From NCBI GenBank assembly GCA_964023275.1, contig OZ029916.1, positions 14,624,607 through 14,688,606 on the forward strand: a stretch of 64,000 nt of DNA, written 5' to 3'. Source of the stretch: Norana najaformis. Its lineage: Eukaryota; Annelida; Clitellata; Crassiclitellata; Hormogastridae. Made by a program: the position numbers and the translations under genes. The notes under the pieces were generated by a model. It had not been told where the DNA came from. It saw only the letters and a list, made by a program, of their open reading frames with translations, and searched no databases. This document shows positions 50,119 to 61,500 of this stretch, piece after piece (position 1 is the first letter of the stretch; each line of letters starts with the position of its first letter).

Positions 50119-50711
50119 TATACCCATATCCGTATAGTCGCCATCTATAATTATAATCTTTGACCAGTGTCTAGCATCGCTACCCGAAGAAAGCTCCCTC
50201 TGTTAAATATATGAAAATAGGATTTTGTTAATTTTGAACAAGTAAAATTTTAGAAACATTGTGTTCGAATTTGCTGATACGAAAATGGATAAATCTGTTA
50301 TAAAACGGAAACGACCCGATGACGGTATTGATGGTGAAATTGCACTTAATGTGGAGGTAGGCTCATCAGCTTTCAGCACTCTTTCAGTGTAGATGCAATG
50401 AGATGAAATTGAAAGCCAGTTACTTAGTTTTCCAAGGTTCAACTCCAGGTATATAGAAACTTTTCATACATTGAGTCAAGTATCCATCTTATCTGTATAA
50501 GTTTAGTGCCTTGCGTCGGCTAAAGAACTGGATGCGAAGTACAATGACGCTGGAATGGTTAAGCGCTGTGTCTGTGTGCCATGTTAACAAAGACATTCTT
50601 GACAGATTGGACGTAGTGACACTAGCGGCACAGTTTGCTAAAAGAAGCACAGTCAGTGAGAACATTTTCGGCAGTTTCAATGTTGAATAAATAATAACAA
50701 TAAAAATACTA

Positions 50712-50945
50712 ATCTAAGAACTTCTATAGCGCCACTGTAATAATGCTCATGGCATTAGTCGATGGTCGCTGCTAAACAAAATCATTGTCCAAGCCAAATT
50801 CCATGGTGAGTCCGGGTCGAAAAGCCAAGGTGAAGTCAAGAAGGCAAGAGACAGCCTACCAAGGAAATGAGTTGAGGAAGAGGTGAGTTTTTAGTCGAGA
50901 TCTGAAGGCCGAAACAGAGTTTGCCGAGTTAATTACGTGCTCAGA
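50712..50945 (-). pseudogene. LINE family B 3' remnant
   Basis: Minus strand, from the right: NSVSAFRSRLKTHLFLNSFP, the conserved last motif of the RT protein, then a stop and the family B tail GCGACCATCGACTAATGCC...AGTGGCGCTATAGAAG. It matches the end of the larger copy at 22.1-22.5 kb. Confidence 0.65.
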
Positions 50946-51913
50946 TTGCGCTGCTTTAGCATTACTGACATAATGTTCATAACTGTTGTGTGCATTGACA
51001 TTCCACTGTAAATAATATTAGTCACATTTCTCATTTTTTGTCTATTGAGATGTTGGACTTTATGTCTGCCTGCATTAGGCCTACTTCATGAATCCTACCC
51101 CCAGGCCAGAGGGTAGGATTTATGTCCCTGGAAACCAATAGGGGCTTCACACCCAGACCCATTATAGGCCCGGCCCCCCAATGTTTACGACGGATCGACG
51201 CCTCTGAGCAAAACAATTATTGCCAAATTTGCAGACTAATTCGTGTCAAATTGCTGCAGGTATAAGATAGGGAACTTACGACTCTTGCTAAAAGGGCCCA
51301 GTTTTGACAAATTCCACCTAATTATCATGTTATGTGTAAACAATACAATGTACGGTTTAATGCCTTTTGAAGAGGATTGTCATTATTCAGCATTTTGCTA
51401 AAAATAATTTTCACTGTTTAAGACAAAAATGAGTAGGCCTATGCAAATTTTTCTACTAAAATTTTCGGTTTCTTCGTTTGTCTTAAAATGATGTAAAACT
51501 TAGATACGACGTTCTGGCTTAAATCCCTCGATATCTAGCGACGAGAGTACAGCGGCCAACAATGGGTGAATTTTGTCCTTAGGAATTCCATTACAATCTT
51601 ATCTTCAGGAAATGTTTGTGTATTACAACAAATATGGATTTTTTTGCATCGTAATAAAATTTGCCTAGGACTTCATTGCAATTTTTCGTATGAGTACGGT
51701 TCATATAGCGCTTTGTTTAGGGGAGACCGGGGCATAATGGGATACTCAAAGGTTTGTTGAAGTATATCTTGTATAGTTAATAAAAACTCATGGCTTTCTC
51801 GGACTCAGAATATGCCTACAGCCTACAGGCTTAAAGTACTCCGCAGACTAGAATAATCTACTTAACCTTGGCCCAGACTGAAGATAAAACTATCCTGCTA
51901 TGGAATCCAAAAA

Positions 51914-51965
51914 TCCCGTTATGCCCCGCCCATAGGGGTAAAATGGGATATACCTATCCCATTAG
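51914..51965. repeat. Internal palindrome of TIR-like sequence, right of left end
   Basis: TCCCGTTATGCCCC and GGGGTAAAATGGGA form an inverted pair, followed by a further TATCCCATTAGGCCC. The words are the same as those in the terminal repeats (GGCATAATGGGATA). Confidence 0.7.
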
Positions 51966-52479
51966 GCCCATGATATGCAACACCCAAGAGAAAGAATACA
52001 GGCCTTAATAAAAACTTTATAGCTGGATCGACAGTAAATTTGAACGCTTCAGGCGTTCTAACCGGGAGGTTTGGATGGCGCAGCATAAATCTTCTCGTCC
52101 AATCTTCTCCCGTCAATCCTTTACCAGCATCAACTGAGCTTTGAATGACATTCCTTTCAGCAAGCTGGTAACCCATGCGTCTCAAATCCACCAATATCAA
52201 ACCAAAGAACAGTTCCTCCATTCTTAATAGGTAGCGCACCAAATCGACTTCCATGTCATCTGAGAAAATTCGTCGTTTTGATCCGAGGATTTTTGTTACC
52301 TCCTCAGCCATTTTGTTTTTATTCTTCACTCTCCTTTCAAGAGTTGACTTAGGAACTCCGTATTGTTTACTTGCCGCGAGATACCCAAGTCTTCCACCTC
52401 TAACCTCATCAATGGCGCATACCATACCTACTTCGTTCCACTTCTCTCGTTCCGTCTTTCTTTTCCATTCCCGGATCAT
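51919..52479 (-). CDS. Truncated pogo-type transposase (HTH_psq plus CENPB HTH)
   Basis: The protein of about 186 residues starts MIREWKRKTEREKW. It then shows the first helix-turn-helix (MVCAIDEVRGGRLGYLAASK, YGVPKSTLERRV), a linker with KILGSKRRIFSDD, and the CENPB-type second HTH (MEELFFGLILVDLRRMGYQL, GEDWTRRFMLRHP, LPVRTPEAF). These motifs match the N-terminal half of pogo/Tigger-like transposases. After TPEAF the similarity stops and unrelated residues run to a stop at 51919. The ATG at 52479 follows ACATTTCAG, an acceptor-like sequence, so the full frame from 52521 may include intron. As a DNA-binding protein without a catalytic core it could only bind the element ends. Confidence 0.7.
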   Translation of the reverse strand: MIREWKRKTEREKWNEVGMVCAIDEVRGGRLGYLAASKQYGVPKSTLERRVKNKNKMAEEVTKILGSKRRIFSDDMEVDLVRYLLRMEELFFGLILVDLRRMGYQLAERNVIQSSVDAGKGLTGEDWTRRFMLRHPNLPVRTPEAFKFTVDPAIKFLLRPVFFLLGVAYHGPNGIGISHFTPMGGA

Positions 52480-52649
52480 CTGAAATGTGAAAAATAAGGA
52501 ACTAGGCTTAATAGCGTGCATGAGTCACTAAATTCCTCTCCTTCACCTTCAAAGATGTTTTACTTCCACTCATTATTATTAGGCATAAGCACATTTTTTA
52601 TTATAAACTAGGCATAATACCACAATAAAAAGCGGCCCATTCTTAACAT

Positions 52650-52686
52650 AGGGCAAAATGGGATATCTATATCCCGTTATGCCCCT
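52650..52686. repeat. Internal palindrome of TIR-like sequence, upstream of the ORF
   Basis: GGGCAAAATGGGATAT and ATATCCCGTTATGCCC form a palindrome with nearly no loop, placed about 170 bp upstream of the transposase start. It duplicates the terminal-repeat core twice, head to head. Confidence 0.75.
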
Positions 52687-53154
52687 AATACTCAAAATTC
52701 AAACCCTCCATTAATACACAAACTACGAAAGAGGCACGACTTTTGCTACGAGAATATATGGCAGAATATATAATACTACTTATTCAATATATTGGCTAAA
52801 TTTAATATAACTCCAACATTTTTCAAACAGGCCTTGGATTATCTATGTACCTTACTTCAGCTATCGTGAAAATCAACTTTTAATCCTAAAATTGATCAGA
52901 CGCGTCACTATCGCAATTTCTGATGTACCACATATACTACATATAAGACTCTGTGGTTGTACTTCACATTCGAAAAGATTTTCACTTCCGGCTGAAAACG
53001 TCATTGGCCAGTAACGGTAAGTAAGAAAGATAATATTCAAGTTTCCCGTTATACTCCGGTATCCCATTAAGTCCCGGTCTCCCATGCATGCGTAACCTAT
53101 ATTTCTAACCATGCTTATCGTTGACAACGAAGTACTATTTTTTACTCAAATGGC

Positions 53155-53319
53155 CTGCTTCTACTTAAATCTCGGGTTGGCCGGTCCGTGCACCGCTACC
53201 TTAAATGGCGTGACTCCCATTTAAACTGGCAGCGGTGGTGAAGGATCTCACCCGATAAATTTATTATAAAGTGAGCATGGTCAAGGCCATACAGTCGCTA
53301 TATAAAACCGTGTACATTT
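53155..53319 (+). repeat. SINE-like repeat, family C copy 3
   Basis: TTAAATCTCGGGTTGGCCGG, CCTTAAATGGCGTGAC, CAGCGGTGGTGAAGGATCTC, ACCCGATAAATTTAT and AAGGCCATACAGTCGC match the reverse complement of 20210-20390 over the whole length. The left end carries a box-B-like element. Confidence 0.6.
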
Positions 53320-53505
53320 ACATTTACTTAACTCTGCTACTGCCGCTAGTCGGGAGGTGCCAGTCTCAAGCCGGGATAAAGGAGGAGGGCGACGTCAACG
53401 GTCTTTGATGCCATAAGATGTCGTTAAACACTGGAACTACTGTTACATTTACTTGTTAACTTTGCCACTGCCTTACTCGGGCGGTGCCAGTCCCAAGCCT
53501 GGATA
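53320..53505 (+). repeat. Tandem SINE-like units, second one interrupted
   Basis: Unit 1 (53320-53444, about 125 bp) runs from ACATTTACTTAACTCTGC through GGTGCCAGTCTCAAGCC and GGAGGGCGACG to GATGTCGTTAAACA. Unit 2 starts at 53445 with the same words and stops at GCCTGGATA (53505). Its remainder resumes at 54568 after the LINE copy A6. The ending GTCGTTAAACA is typical of invertebrate SINE tails. Confidence 0.65.
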
Positions 53506-54567
53506 ATCGTAATCGTAATCGTAATCTCGAGATTTCTACAGCGCCCAACGAAAGCTAAGTCGTGGGAACCAGCTTATTCACAGGCGCTCAGTCAAAACAA
53601 AATCGATAGGCAAAAGGGTTCGGTTCCAGGAGTCAGGCAGTCAGACAGTCGGACGGCTACTGTGGATGATGTTTGAAATTGAAGCGAGAAGAGACATGAG
53701 GGGAAGAGGAAGAATCAAAATAAGATTTTTGGAAAAGAAGTGTTTTCAGTCTTGAGTGAAAGACCTGCGCAGAAACTGAAAGAGTGTTGGTGAGTCCATG
53801 TGATGGACCAGATAATTGTCGTAATTCTGGTGGGAGTTTATTCCAAAGGGGTGGGGCAGCTATGGCTACGGAGCGATTTCCAAATTTTAAGGATGAGGTG
53901 CCGGGAGGGCGAAGAAGTGTTAGGACAGATGAGGAGCGGGTTGAACGGAGTGGTTGGATTGCAAAGAATTGACGAAGATAGGAGGGTTGGGAGGATTGAA
54001 GTGTGTTGTAGGTGAGGGATAAGACTTTGTACTCTATTCGTTCTGGTATTTTAAGCCAGTGAAGTGATTTCAGAACAGGAGTTGTGTGATGGTATTTGGG
54101 AGATTTGGTGACAGCACGAGCGAGAGCATTCTAAATCCCTTGAAGGCGATTTATCTAGATCTATATTGAGGAAAAGTGAATTACAGTAATCAAGTTTTGT
54201 ATGGACTATGGTTTGGCGATGATAGTTACAGTTTTGAAATCAAGCAAAGGGCGGATTCTGCGGAAGTCACGGATATGCATGAAGCAAGATCGGGAAAGAT
54301 GGGTGATATGATCAGGAAATGAGAGGTATTGGTCGAATATTACACCAAAATTGTGGACAGAAGAATTAGTAAATATAAATTTGTTGGTGGAGGCAGTCCA
54401 GGGTGAGGGAGTTAGAAGGGTCAGGAATTTTCTTCAGCTGGTCACGTAGGCCAATAAGTATGAATTCCATCTTAGATGGGTTCAAGCATAAGAGATTAGA
54501 TGCCATCCAGGAGGAGATTTGTTTAACCACACAAAGAAGATGATTTATAGAGTCGTTAAAACAATTC
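53506..54567 (-). pseudogene. LINE family A copy A6, longest copy, inserted in a SINE
   Basis: Minus orientation. From the right edge it encodes ISSWMASNLLCLNPSKMEF (RT), then after frameshifts SPKYHHTTPVLKSLHWLKIP, ERIEYKVLSLTYNTLQ, PSYLRQFF, RSTRSSSVLTLLRPPGTSS, LKFGNRSVAIAAPPLWNKLP and FHSRLKTLLFQKSYF, the C-terminal end of a CR1/L2-like ORF2. The 3' UTR and the GATTACGATTACGATTA tail end at 53506. GGATA flanks both sides (53501-53505 and 54568-54572), a probable short target duplication. Truncated at its 5' end; no endonuclease or ORF1. Confidence 0.8.
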
Positions 54568-54650
54568 GGATAAAGGAAGAGGGCGACGCTAATCATCTTC
54601 GTCATGACACAGCGTCGTTAAACAATAACTACAAACAAACATTTACTTGG
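54568..54650 (+). repeat. Rest of the interrupted SINE-like unit 2
   Basis: GGATAAAGGAAGAGGGCGACG and CAGCGTCGTTAAACAATAAC continue unit 2 exactly where 53505 stops, as shown by the intact unit 1 at 53381-53435. Confidence 0.7.
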
Positions 54651-55173
54651 ACTTGAATACATGCAACAACCCTACAAGGAATAAGTTTAGTTATTAAGTC
54701 GGTGCGGCTTTCATGGCGGCTGAGTTGTACGCCATTCCAATTCCTTCAGCTATGCTGCAATTTATAGATCATTTGTATACAGTCTTTGCTAAGCTCTTCT
54801 ACAGCGCTTAGTTTATTGCTTCCTTCGAACCATTCGCAAAGATGACCTTGCTTAAGCGTTGAAAGCGCAGGTTTTAGCGAGGAAGATACATGCTTAGGTT
54901 TAGCAACATGGCTCATTTTAAACAACAAAATATGCTGCTTTAGCTACTGCAGTTGATATAGACAAATGCGGAGTGCTGTCAGAACCCGAGAAACGGTCGT
55001 ACTCTATTACTAGAAAATGTTACTTGAAGTCCATTTGTTGTGCGTATAGATGTGTAACGTGTCGATATGTGCACATTTAGGCACCATCTTTAAACGCTCT
55101 ATATAAGTTTACAGATCATATTACAGTACCACCAGAAATTTGCGAAACAGGCCAAACTAGGTTTTTGTATGAT

Positions 55174-55584
55174 ATGGCGAAATTGTTGAAACATTTGGGG
55201 ATAGGGGGTAAAAAGCCTTCGCCGAATTCCCCAAAGCTTGAATACGACCCTCAGAGGGTTGATCGCGCCAGAGGCCATCAGTTGGTTGAACCATCAGTCG
55301 GATTGCTGCACTTACCTACTGGAAATGATACGGACAGCTCTAGCACAGTATCATCTGCTGCCACTGCCGGTTCAGACGATTTTCCGCCTCCTCCAAGCGC
55401 CTGGACCCTTGAGCAGGCCTTAGGTGACAGCAGTGGACAAGCCTTTGGAGGAGCCAGGCCAAAGGAGATCAAAGGAAATCGTCAACATTCCAGAGATGAT
55501 ATGGAAAGGCACAAATACGGAGGAGGATCGTCATCAGATACAACAGATTCAGACTTTGCTGAATTACCCAAAATTTTAGCAAAA
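55174..55584 (+). CDS. SHB-like exon 1, start region
   Basis: ATG at 55174 begins MAKLLKHLGIGGKKPSPNSP. The upstream in-frame TTG-TAT-GAT does not provide another ATG. The rest is low-complexity with FPPPPSAW, a possible short proline ligand, and a Ser/Thr run. The donor AGCAAAA followed by GTATGAG ends the exon in phase 0 after LPKILAK. Confidence 0.8.
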
Positions 55585-58500
55585 GTATGAGTTATGTTCT
55601 TGTATTTACAAGATGCATGTACACACCCACATACCCAACCAGCAATCAATTAGCTAACCCTGAGTAGCTCATTAAAAATTGGACTTGACCATAAATTTTG
55701 TAGGTATTTGTAAATTTCACGGGGTGCAACTTAATTTTAAAACGACTGAAATTATTTTATTCCAGTTGAGTTTCTCTTCCTAAAAGTTTTCCAGTTTATC
55801 CATAAATGAAATTTTTGCAGGTTGGCCACCCTGGCACTCAAGCACACTCATCTATCAGTTTACTTGAGTGAAGCCTTGTGTAGAAATTACAGTGTTGCTA
55901 CAGAAGATTTCAGATTAGATGTTGCCAGTAGTAACCTATGAAATTGAGCTAAGTTTAGTAATTCTAAGCTATGTTCCACTAATTGTTTTGAAAAGCATTT
56001 CTTTTTATATTGTCTTTTTCTTGTCGGGTTGAATGTTGAAGTGTTGTGATGTAGGTTCTCAGTTGATGCATGAAAGACTGAATTCTACCAATGCTGGTCT
56101 TACATTAGGGCAAATATGAGGACCAACTGGTTGAAGAACATTTGTAGAACCAGGCACAGGCAGGAAAACAGACTTCTGATGAAGTTGAATATGCTTGCTA
56201 GCATTTGCAGAACGGACTGCATGTACGTAGACTAATCAACAGTTCATTGGCTGTGTATTATGTCCTGTGCACACGTGTTTGGTAGCAAGACTTGACCTTA
56301 AACATGCATTGTATTCCTATAAAAACCATCATTGCTTAACAAAACTTGATGATCATTGTTAGGAAAAATCAGCTTCATTTCTGGCAATGTCAAAGCTGTT
56401 ATAGTGTATTAATGTTAACAGTGTTAAGTGATATGCAAATCAACATTGACTTTGATGCTTTGCTTAGAACTAGGACAGTGTCCTGAGCTGTAGTTGTAAT
56501 TGAGTAAACTTTATTAGTCAAATTAATTTTGTAGAAGCCCAACATTTTTGAATCTACAAACATCTATGAAAACCAGGCAATGTTTGATACTTCGCTTCAA
56601 CTTGTAGACAGCGAATCGTTACAGGAAGTCAAGAAATGGCTTGGAGGTTTGCTGATGCTCTATTCCAATTTAGCAATTTGAATGATGGATGGTCTACAGC
56701 ATGCATTGAAATTGGTTAATTGCTTTGCAGGTTTTGTTTTTAATTTTTCTTGTTACAATTTAGTGCTTATCATATCTATGATGTGTCACAATTATTTTAT
56801 TAGTATTACTGGTTTCTGTAGTAATGTTTAATACCATTCTAAAATAAATTTTTGAAGACAATATATTAGGAAAGGGTGTTGTTTTCTGTATTTTTACCTC
56901 TGTTCAAGGTTACAAAGCATTTCTCATTTGTTTAAAATCCTAATTTTGGTACCAGTATTGTCAGCAGTATTTGTAACCAGCTGTCACCCTCGTCCTTTCC
57001 TTCATCATCACGCTTCTCGACTGATGCAACTTAATCCTGATCGGCCTGCCTAAATTCCGCATCCATCAGCTCCAGTCTGTCCTCAGCTGTGCTGCTTGGC
57101 TCGTCGCTGGTACATCCAGATTCTCGCATATTTCTACCTACGTACGAGACACCCTACACTGGCTTCCAGTCGAGAAGAGGGTACAGTTCAAAATATTCCT
57201 CATGGTCAGGTCCTCGATCGTTGGCTTAGCGCCGGATTATATCTGAACTCATCAAGCCAGTTGCTGATCAACCTGGTCAACAGAGACTATGATCGGCGAC
57301 ACATGGTCAACTCATTGTACCACGTTCTCATACGTCTGCTCAGACGGGCCGTGCCTTCTCCACTCTGGGGCCGTCTCTCTGGAACACTCTTCCACCAGAC
57401 ATCCGATTCCTTGCTTGTTCAACAGTTCAAGAAACATTTTCTGCCCGTCTCAAGACGTTCCTATTTAGAGACCGTTAGGTAGCCGTGCTGCAGCGCCTTT
57501 GTGAGTTTCGTAAAAGGCGCTTTACAAAATTAGTGATACATACATACATCCATTTGTATATTGATATTCTTTTTTGTACTTCCTAGTGATTTTAATAATT
57601 ACTTAACTCCTCAGATTAGCATATGTGGCTTAGGTCATCTGTTTCATTCCAGGAAGCGTGAAATTTGGTTTGAAAAAAGGCAGCTGAACAGTTGTGGAAT
57701 TAAGTAGTTTTAATTGGTATTTACTTGTAGAAGTTAACTTGGACTCCTCCTTGGATGTAAATTCCAGCCCAATCAACGCACCACGTGATATTCGATCACG
57801 GATGGGATTGGATGTCCAGTTCAAACAGAAAGACAAAGCCCACTCGCAGGCAGATGCATCGGGAAAAGCCTTACCACTTGCAGCTGACAAGATTCTTCCA
57901 GTTGGAAAAAGAGCACCTGGAGTGAAGAACAAGGACAGTGATTTGACATTTAGCACTTCGATAAAAGAACAGGAGTCGGAATATGAGAAATCTAATCCAG
58001 CCACTCGAGAGCCTGATTATGAGCGATACACTCAGCTTAGAGAGGAATTGAAATTCGAGTTGGAAGAACTTTCTGAGATTCCAGAGGAAGAATCGCTGAC
58101 AGAACAAGATTCATTCGATCTGCAAGTTCCTAGTGAAGAAAACATGATGATAAGGTCTGATGGCTATGAGGAGCCATGGGACTTGGAGGCAGCTCAGGGC
58201 GAAATAGAGGACCAGTTTAATGGTGTCCTTGTGGGGGAATGGATTCTGAGAGAAATGCCAACAGCACCTGACAAGACGGCTGCAACTAGTTCTCAGGCCC
58301 AAGAGCCACCATCAGCACCATCTGTGGTTCATGAAGGTGCCGCAGTTGCACAACCACCGCCACATGAGCTGGATGTTCGAACGCAGAAGGGATATGAGAA
58401 GCCATGGGATTGGAAGCCACACATGAAAGACAATCGAGGGCCTGAGGGATACGAGAAGCCTTGGGATTGGAAGCCGCACATGAAAGATGATCGACCACCG

Positions 58501-61500
58501 AAGGAGTATGAGGAACCATGGGACAAGAAAGCAAAGAATGTTGAAAATGAAGTCATTGCTGCCAAGATTGCAAAAGAGGCAGCAAAGGTTGGTAAAGACG
58601 CAGTGTCTGGTGGGTTACCTGCTCTGGGGAAGACTACAGAAGATGTTCGAGGACAGGAGGGTTATGATAAGCCATGGGACCTAAAACCACACATGAAGGA
58701 TGGACGTCCCCCAAACGAGTATGAAGAACCATGGGACGCAAAGGCAAAGGACATTGAGACGGAACTGATTGCTGCCAAGATTGCGAAGGAGGCAGCAAAG
58801 GCAAATGCAGCTGATGGGGCTTTGGAGAGGCCAGTTGTACGACCACCAGTAGCAGGTGGTGCCAATGCAGAACGGATTGGATTGAAGAGAAATGTCAAGG
58901 ATGGAAGAGTTCACATGGAAAATGAAGCACTTGGAAACATAAAAAGGACAAACCAGGTTATAAGAACAGGTAGCTTTCTGACATCATTTTGCAAGTTCAT
59001 ATATCTATTCTGTCATGCATATTTTTTTTGTAGAATCTGAAATTTTCCAGGTCTTTGCTTATGATGCGGCATTTGTATAAGTAAGCTTATCATTTAAGTA
59101 GAATATCATCTGTAACGCATTTAGAAAATTTAATAATAATGAAAGATTGGATCGGCATTACATACCGAGGAGAGTTACTTATATTTAAAAGTCAATGAGG
59201 TTGTAATAATAACCTACCCTTGCTTCTTTGCCTCTTGGACACTATTTCCTTTGGTTGCTTTCTTTGTGCCCTGATGAGGGTGGTGTACCATACATTTGTT
59301 GCTGGAGTCTGATACAGAAAACTGTTCAGTTCTTCTGAGACTGACATTAAATATTTGGTTGGTGTGCTTGTCAGTGAGCGAAGATGGTGGAAAGCCTTGT
59401 CGGCCAGCTGTCTTGTCCCCAGCCCAGCGCCATCTGCGGCTCTCTCCAAAAAAGAAGACTGGTCTAACTCCTGATCTGGAAAGCTCACCAAAAAACCGAA
59501 TTGGTGAAAGAATACAAACTAGAATTCCACTTGAAGACCAAAGGTCAGTTTTTGGATTTTACTTTCTGTATGAAGAGAATCAGTTAAATTTGTCAAGAAA
59601 ATTAGTCTTTTCAGGCGTAAATCTGATGGTCTTAACTTTGAGTCTGTCTTTCACCTTTGAGTGTTGTGAATATATTATAAGCATATTTTGTCTTGACATT
59701 ACATTTTTCAAAGGTAGTTTGAAGTTTTTTCACTGAATGTCTATTCAACTTCATTGTTCTTGGTTGAAGTTTAGAAATACAAGGAACACATGATTTTTTT
59801 GCATTATAGCTGGCCTAGGGTAACTTCTTTGCTGATGGGCCAACCTGCAAACTGGGGCAGGCCCACGCTGGCCTCACAGGGCAGGTAGAATATGTAGTTT
59901 TTTTGTGGTTCTGCTCCAAAGCCAATGTCGAGCATACTAGTATTTCAGGCTGAAGAAAAATGGCTAATATGAATGGAATGGGGCATGCAATTCAAACAAT
60001 ATACTTTGCATCATCTGTAAGCCTCTGCCTTGTTTGGCATCAAGAGTTGCTCAGTTGCAACCAAGCATTCTTTTACAAACTGACCATCTGAGTGGAGCTT
60101 CAGATGCCAAGCACCAAACTCCATGGTTACATGTGTGTAGCCACCTTGCAACCAGCATCATACACTGTTGATGGCAGCGCACACCTCTCCCTCCAGATGT
60201 TACGATTTTAATTTTTTGCAGTGTTTTTTTTATAAAATGCTGTTTTTAATATCTAAATGATCAGTTTTGGTCTGTGAATTTCTATTTTCTGGATAATTTG
60301 TCTGCCCCTATAGCTGAGAGAAGTTTATGATTATTTATTTCTTGTTTGCATTGATATGCACCTCGTTTGTATTGGTGTCAGGATCTGTGTTTTCATTACC
60401 TGTATGGGCACAGCAGGTTTCCCACACTAACATGGCTGGAATTCTTTCATGAGTCGCCCACGAGCTGAAGAACTACTCTTTTCTCATTTGAGTCACGCCT
60501 TTTGTTTTATTTGTTGTGCGCGTTTATCTCTTGTTTTTTCAATTTCATTTGTTTTACTTGGTTGCCGATGGTGCTTTTTCACTTCAGTCGTTTGCTGTGG
60601 GTGTGTGCTACCAGTACCATCCTGTGTTTAATGCAAATTCATGTAGAACATCTTTGACTGCACTTCTTAGATTGTCTTTGTATCTGCTTCTGTTACTTCT
60701 TTTGCCCGGAGATATTGAAATAAGTCATAGACCAGTTAGAATGCAGTCTGGATATTGGTCAATTAAATATTTGTTTTGCTACGACTTTGCCTAATTTTCT
60801 TTGTGAGCATACCTTACATCTACTTGTTTTTAATGAGACCTGGCTTTAACCTAGTGATACATGAGCATTCATTTCTGATGTCACTCCAAATTTGTCTATC
60901 CTGAATGAGCCTCGGTGCAATAATAAAGGTGGGAGCTTTTTTCGTTTTAGGTCATATAGATCTGCCGTTGCATAGGTTCATTTTGCCTATTCCAGTACCC
61001 AAGTCATTTGGTGCCTTACTGCTGCTCTTGTTTCTGGCAATAAGCAGGTATTGCTAGTGAACACTTATTGCCCACCTTCCCTTCCTCTTACTGGCTTTTT
61101 GAATCAGTTCACTACTTGAATATTTGATTTCCTGCCCTTGTGAAATAGTTGTTATAGATGACCTTAATATTCTTCAGCCAACAACAAACAGTTAGGTTTA
61201 CTTTATGTCATTAAGTTCATTTAAATCTTGAAAGTTGAAGCTGTGTATTACAGCACAAGTCAAGCCAATGGTCACTACAGTTGAAGGGACCCTTTGTGCC
61301 AGAAACAGCTTACCTTAAATTGCATCATACTGTATTAGATCGATTGGTTAATGGGCCATGTTTTGGCTGCTCTAAAAGGCTTGAGAGAGAAATATCCAGA
61401 TACATGTAGATGAGCACATGCTGTTAATAATGTGCTTGGGTTGTATCTAGATGGTATCATGGGACCATAAGTCGAGGAGATGCAGAAGCAATCCTCCATG

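Larger units (their letters stand above)
51721..53083 (-). mobile_element. Pogo-superfamily DNA transposon, about 1.36 kb, DDE region missing
   Basis: Terminal inverted repeats of 25 bp at 51721-51745 and 53059-53083 agree at 23 positions; both begin GGGAGACCGGG and end TAATGGGATAC. Between them a minus-strand ORF encodes a psq plus CENPB-type DNA-binding region. The element lacks room for, and shows no trace of, the DDE catalytic domain (about 300 residues in full elements), so it is a non-autonomous internal-deletion derivative. The bases outside are TTTAG on the left and ATGC on the right, so a TA target duplication is not evident and may have mutated. Confidence 0.75.

Noticed and set aside
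52480-52521. Upstream ATG (MHAIKPSS) as the transposase start
   Set aside because: The sequence just before the later ATG reads TTTTTCACATTTCAG, an intron end, and pogo-type similarity begins only at MIREWK.
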